From the NCBI GenBank assembly GCA_902826155.1, contig CADEDU010000025.1:28677-37296 (forward strand): 8,620 bases of DNA. Reading direction: 5' to 3'. The number at the start of each line of letters is the position of its first letter. Position 1 is the stretch's first letter. Under the pieces are notes generated by a model. It made no database searches, was not told the origin of the DNA, and was given only the letters and a program-made list of their open reading frames with translations. The position numbers and the translations under genes were made by a program. This DNA is from an uncultured beta proteobacterium (GTDB taxonomy: Bacteria > Pseudomonadota > Gammaproteobacteria > Burkholderiales > SG8-39). Positions 6,618 through 8,620 of the stretch are shown piece after piece.

Positions 6618-8620
6618 CAGACGGGTGCGCGCGGAACGATGAGCGCGTCCACGATCCGGCAGCCGCGGCCCGCCGGCAGGACGATGATCGGATTGAGGTC
6701 GATTTCGGCGATGTGTGCCCGCTCGGCGTGCGCGAACGCGGCGAAGGTTTCGATGCAGGCAACAAGGCTGTCGACATCGTAGGGCGTATGCGATCGCGCG
6801 CCGGCCAGCAGCTTGGCGCTCTTGGTGCTCTGGACCATCGCCCGCGCATCGCCCTGCCGCAGCGGCAAGGCGCGCAGCGCCACATCCTGAAGCAGCTCGA
6901 TCGCAATGCCGCCCGATCCGAACGCCAGCATCAGGCCGAAGTCCGGATCGCGCGAGACACCGGCAAACACTTCGATGCCTCCGCTCACCATCTCCTGCAC
7001 GAGCAAGCCGGCGACCTTGTCCGTCAGTTGCTGCTCGCGGATGCGCGTCTCCAACGTGCGCCACGCTGCCACCAACTCGGTCTCGTCGCGCACGCCGATG
7101 ACGACCAGGCCGCGATCGGATTTGTGCGGGATACCGTCGGACACGACTTTGAGCGCCACCGGAAACCCGATGGTCTCCGCGGCACGCACCGCGTCGGCGA
7201 TCGACTTTGCCAGGACCTCCGCAGTCACCGGCAGGCCTTGCATGCCGAGCAGGCGTTTGGCATCGGCTTCATGGATGGTTGCGCGCTGCGCGGCCGAGTT
7301 GAACGCTCCGATGCCTCCGCCTGCCACCGTCATCTCGGTTAAAGGGGGCGAGCGCCGCGTCGACCAACGCGCCACCTGCGCGATCGCCCCGAGCCCCTGG
7401 CGTGTTCCGCCCACCGTCGGCAATCCATGCTCGAGCGCGAAATCGATCTGCGAGACCTGCATGACCCCGGGGCGCATGCCCATCACGAAATGCGGCTTGC
7501 GACTCTTGGCGGCGGCCTCGACGGCGACACGCGCGTAGTCGAGCGCACGCTCGGGGCGGCCCATCGGATTCAGATCGAACGAGTCGGAGCAAAGCACGAC
7601 GTTGTCGCACTGCGCATTGGCATCGAGCATCGCCAGCGCGTGTGGAAAATTGGTGCGGAAGTCGCCGTTGCCCCATGCATCGAGCGGATTGCCGTCACCC
7701 ACCAGCGGACCGATCACACGCTCGGCCTGCTCGAGGATGTCGGCAGGCAACGGCGGCAGATCGATGCCACAGCTCTCCGACACATCGAGAATCAACTCGG
7801 CCTGTCCACCGGAGGCCGTGACGACGCCGATTCGCGGGCCCGTGGGCAGCACCTTCCCCTGGCATACCGCGAGCACTTCGGTGAGCGCGTCCATGTCGTC
7901 GACTTCGATGGCGCGATGCGCACGCAGCACTTCGGAGAACACGCGCGACTCACCCGCCAGGCCGCCGGTGTGACTGGTGACCGCGCGCTGCGTACGCGCC
8001 GAGCGCCCGACCTTGAGCACGACCACCGGCTTGCCGGCATCGGCGGCGCGGTCGAGCGCGGCGACGAACCGCTCCGGATTGCGCACCGATTCGACGAACA
8101 GCGCGATCACCTTGGTCTGCGGTTCGTCGATCAGCACATCGAGGTAGTCGACCAGCGTAACGACCGCTTCATTGCCCGACGAAATGACGTGGCTGTACCC
8201 GAAGCGCCGCAGATCGGCGAGCATGCCGATGCACACCGAGCCGCTTTGCGAGATCAATCCGACGTTGCCGCCAAGCCGCGCGGGATCGCGCACTTCCTGC
8301 ATGTACGTCGTGGTCCGGCTGACCGGATTGAGGATGCCCATGCAGTTGGGCCCGTTGAGCGCGATGTTCGCCTCGCGGCAGATCGCCACCACCGCCTGCT
8401 GCAACGCCTTGCCTTCGGCGCCGCGTTCGGCAAATCCGCCGTCGTAGATCACCGCGCCGCGCGCGCCCTTGCGTGCGACCAGTTCGAGGTTCTCGCGCAC
8501 GCGCGCATAGGAAACGCAGAAGGCAACGACATCGGGCGCGGCGGGCAGCGCATCCACATTCGCATAGCATCGACGCCCGAGCACCGACTCGTACTTCGGA
8601 TTGATCGGCAGGACTTCGCC
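6617..8620 (-). CDS. NDP-forming acyl-CoA synthetase (acetate--CoA ligase family), fused alpha/beta, N terminus cut by window edge
   Basis: This is a cytoplasmic enzyme that couples a nucleotide triphosphate to formation of an acyl-CoA via a phosphohistidine, as in ADP-forming acetyl-CoA synthetases; the acid substrate is unknown. The frame is open to the window edge (GEVLPINPKYESVLG at the start), giving 667 visible residues. An apparent GTG start at 8584 is internal to the CoA-binding domain, so about 40 residues lie beyond the window. Domain order by visible-fragment residue: end of the CoA-binding Rossmann domain (about 1-100, with NGPNCMGILNP at 89-99), succinyl-CoA-ligase-like alpha domain (about 115-410, ISQSGSV at 123-129), then a C-terminal ATP-grasp domain (about 450-667). 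The predicted active-site His residues are H217 in SHTGGLAG (codon at 7970-7972) and H499 in PHKSDRG (codon at 7124-7126). AEIDLNPIIV near the C terminus is the conserved metal/nucleotide segment. No GNAT domain is attached, unlike Pat-type protein acetyltransferases. It is the first visible gene of the minus-strand operon. Confidence 0.93.
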   Translation of the reverse strand, partial: GEVLPINPKYESVLGRRCYANVDALPAAPDVVAFCVSYARVRENLELVARKGARGAVIYDGGFAERGAEGKALQQAVVAICREANIALNGPNCMGILNPVSRTTTYMQEVRDPARLGGNVGLISQSGSVCIGMLADLRRFGYSHVISSGNEAVVTLVDYLDVLIDEPQTKVIALFVESVRNPERFVAALDRAADAGKPVVVLKVGRSARTQRAVTSHTGGLAGESRVFSEVLRAHRAIEVDDMDALTEVLAVCQGKVLPTGPRIGVVTASGGQAELILDVSESCGIDLPPLPADILEQAERVIGPLVGDGNPLDAWGNGDFRTNFPHALAMLDANAQCDNVVLCSDSFDLNPMGRPERALDYARVAVEAAAKSRKPHFVMGMRPGVMQVSQIDFALEHGLPTVGGTRQGLGAIAQVARWSTRRSPPLTEMTVAGGGIGAFNSAAQRATIHEADAKRLLGMQGLPVTAEVLAKSIADAVRAAETIGFPVALKVVSDGIPHKSDRGLVVIGVRDETELVAAWRTLETRIREQQLTDKVAGLLVQEMVSGGIEVFAGVSRDPDFGLMLAFGSGGIAIELLQDVALRALPLRQGDARAMVQSTKSAKLLAGARSHTPYDVDSLVACIETFAAFAHAERAHIAEIDLNPIIVLPAGRGCRIVDALIVPRAPV

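Noticed and set aside
8582..8584. GTG at 8584 as the start of the acyl-CoA synthetase
   Set aside because: The frame stays open to the window edge and the residues before it (PINPKYES) are a conserved part of the CoA-binding domain, so the start lies outside.

Overview
This window looks like a chromosomal segment from a GC-rich Pseudomonadota. A beta- or alphaproteobacterium of the soil/environmental type is my inference from strong G/C bias at third codon positions, dense gene packing and the gene families present. No marker gene fixes the taxon. I see no rRNA, tRNA, CRISPR array, insertion sequence, integrase, toxin-antitoxin or phage gene. Coding density is about 97 percent, and the longest non-coding stretch is 133 bases.

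Left half, + strand (1-4669), five genes. An EamA/DMT-type drug/metabolite exporter is cut by the left edge. It is followed by an SDR oxidoreductase of the atypical 'BKR-like' group, whose usual catalytic Tyr and Lys are replaced. After a 133-base gap come a major facilitator superfamily transporter, a luciferase-like flavin-dependent monooxygenase (LLM) carrying a short 12-base tandem repeat, and a GNAT acetyltransferase. The LLM and GNAT genes overlap as ATGA, so they are probably translationally coupled. The MFS-LLM-GNAT block reads as one transcript.

Right half, - strand (4697-8620), a three-gene operon read from right to left. It holds a fused alpha/beta NDP-forming acyl-CoA synthetase (N terminus cut by the right edge), an enoyl-CoA hydratase/isomerase and the ATP-binding subunit of a PotA/UgpC-type ABC importer. 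Spacing is very tight: 10 bases between the first two genes and an ATGA overlap between the last two. The operon converges on the GNAT gene with only 27 bases between the stop codons.

Taken together, the right operon suggests import of a small organic substrate, its activation to a CoA thioester and hydration or isomerisation of that thioester. The left block adds a transporter, a flavin monooxygenase and a reductase-like protein. A peripheral catabolic locus for an organic acid or a related carbon source is a reasonable inference, but the substrate cannot be read from the sequence. The individual families are all known. I do not see a convincing undescribed system here. The points most worth a second look are the ABC ATPase tied to CoA-ester enzymes without its permeases in view, the non-canonical SDR active site and the repeat inserted in the LLM.
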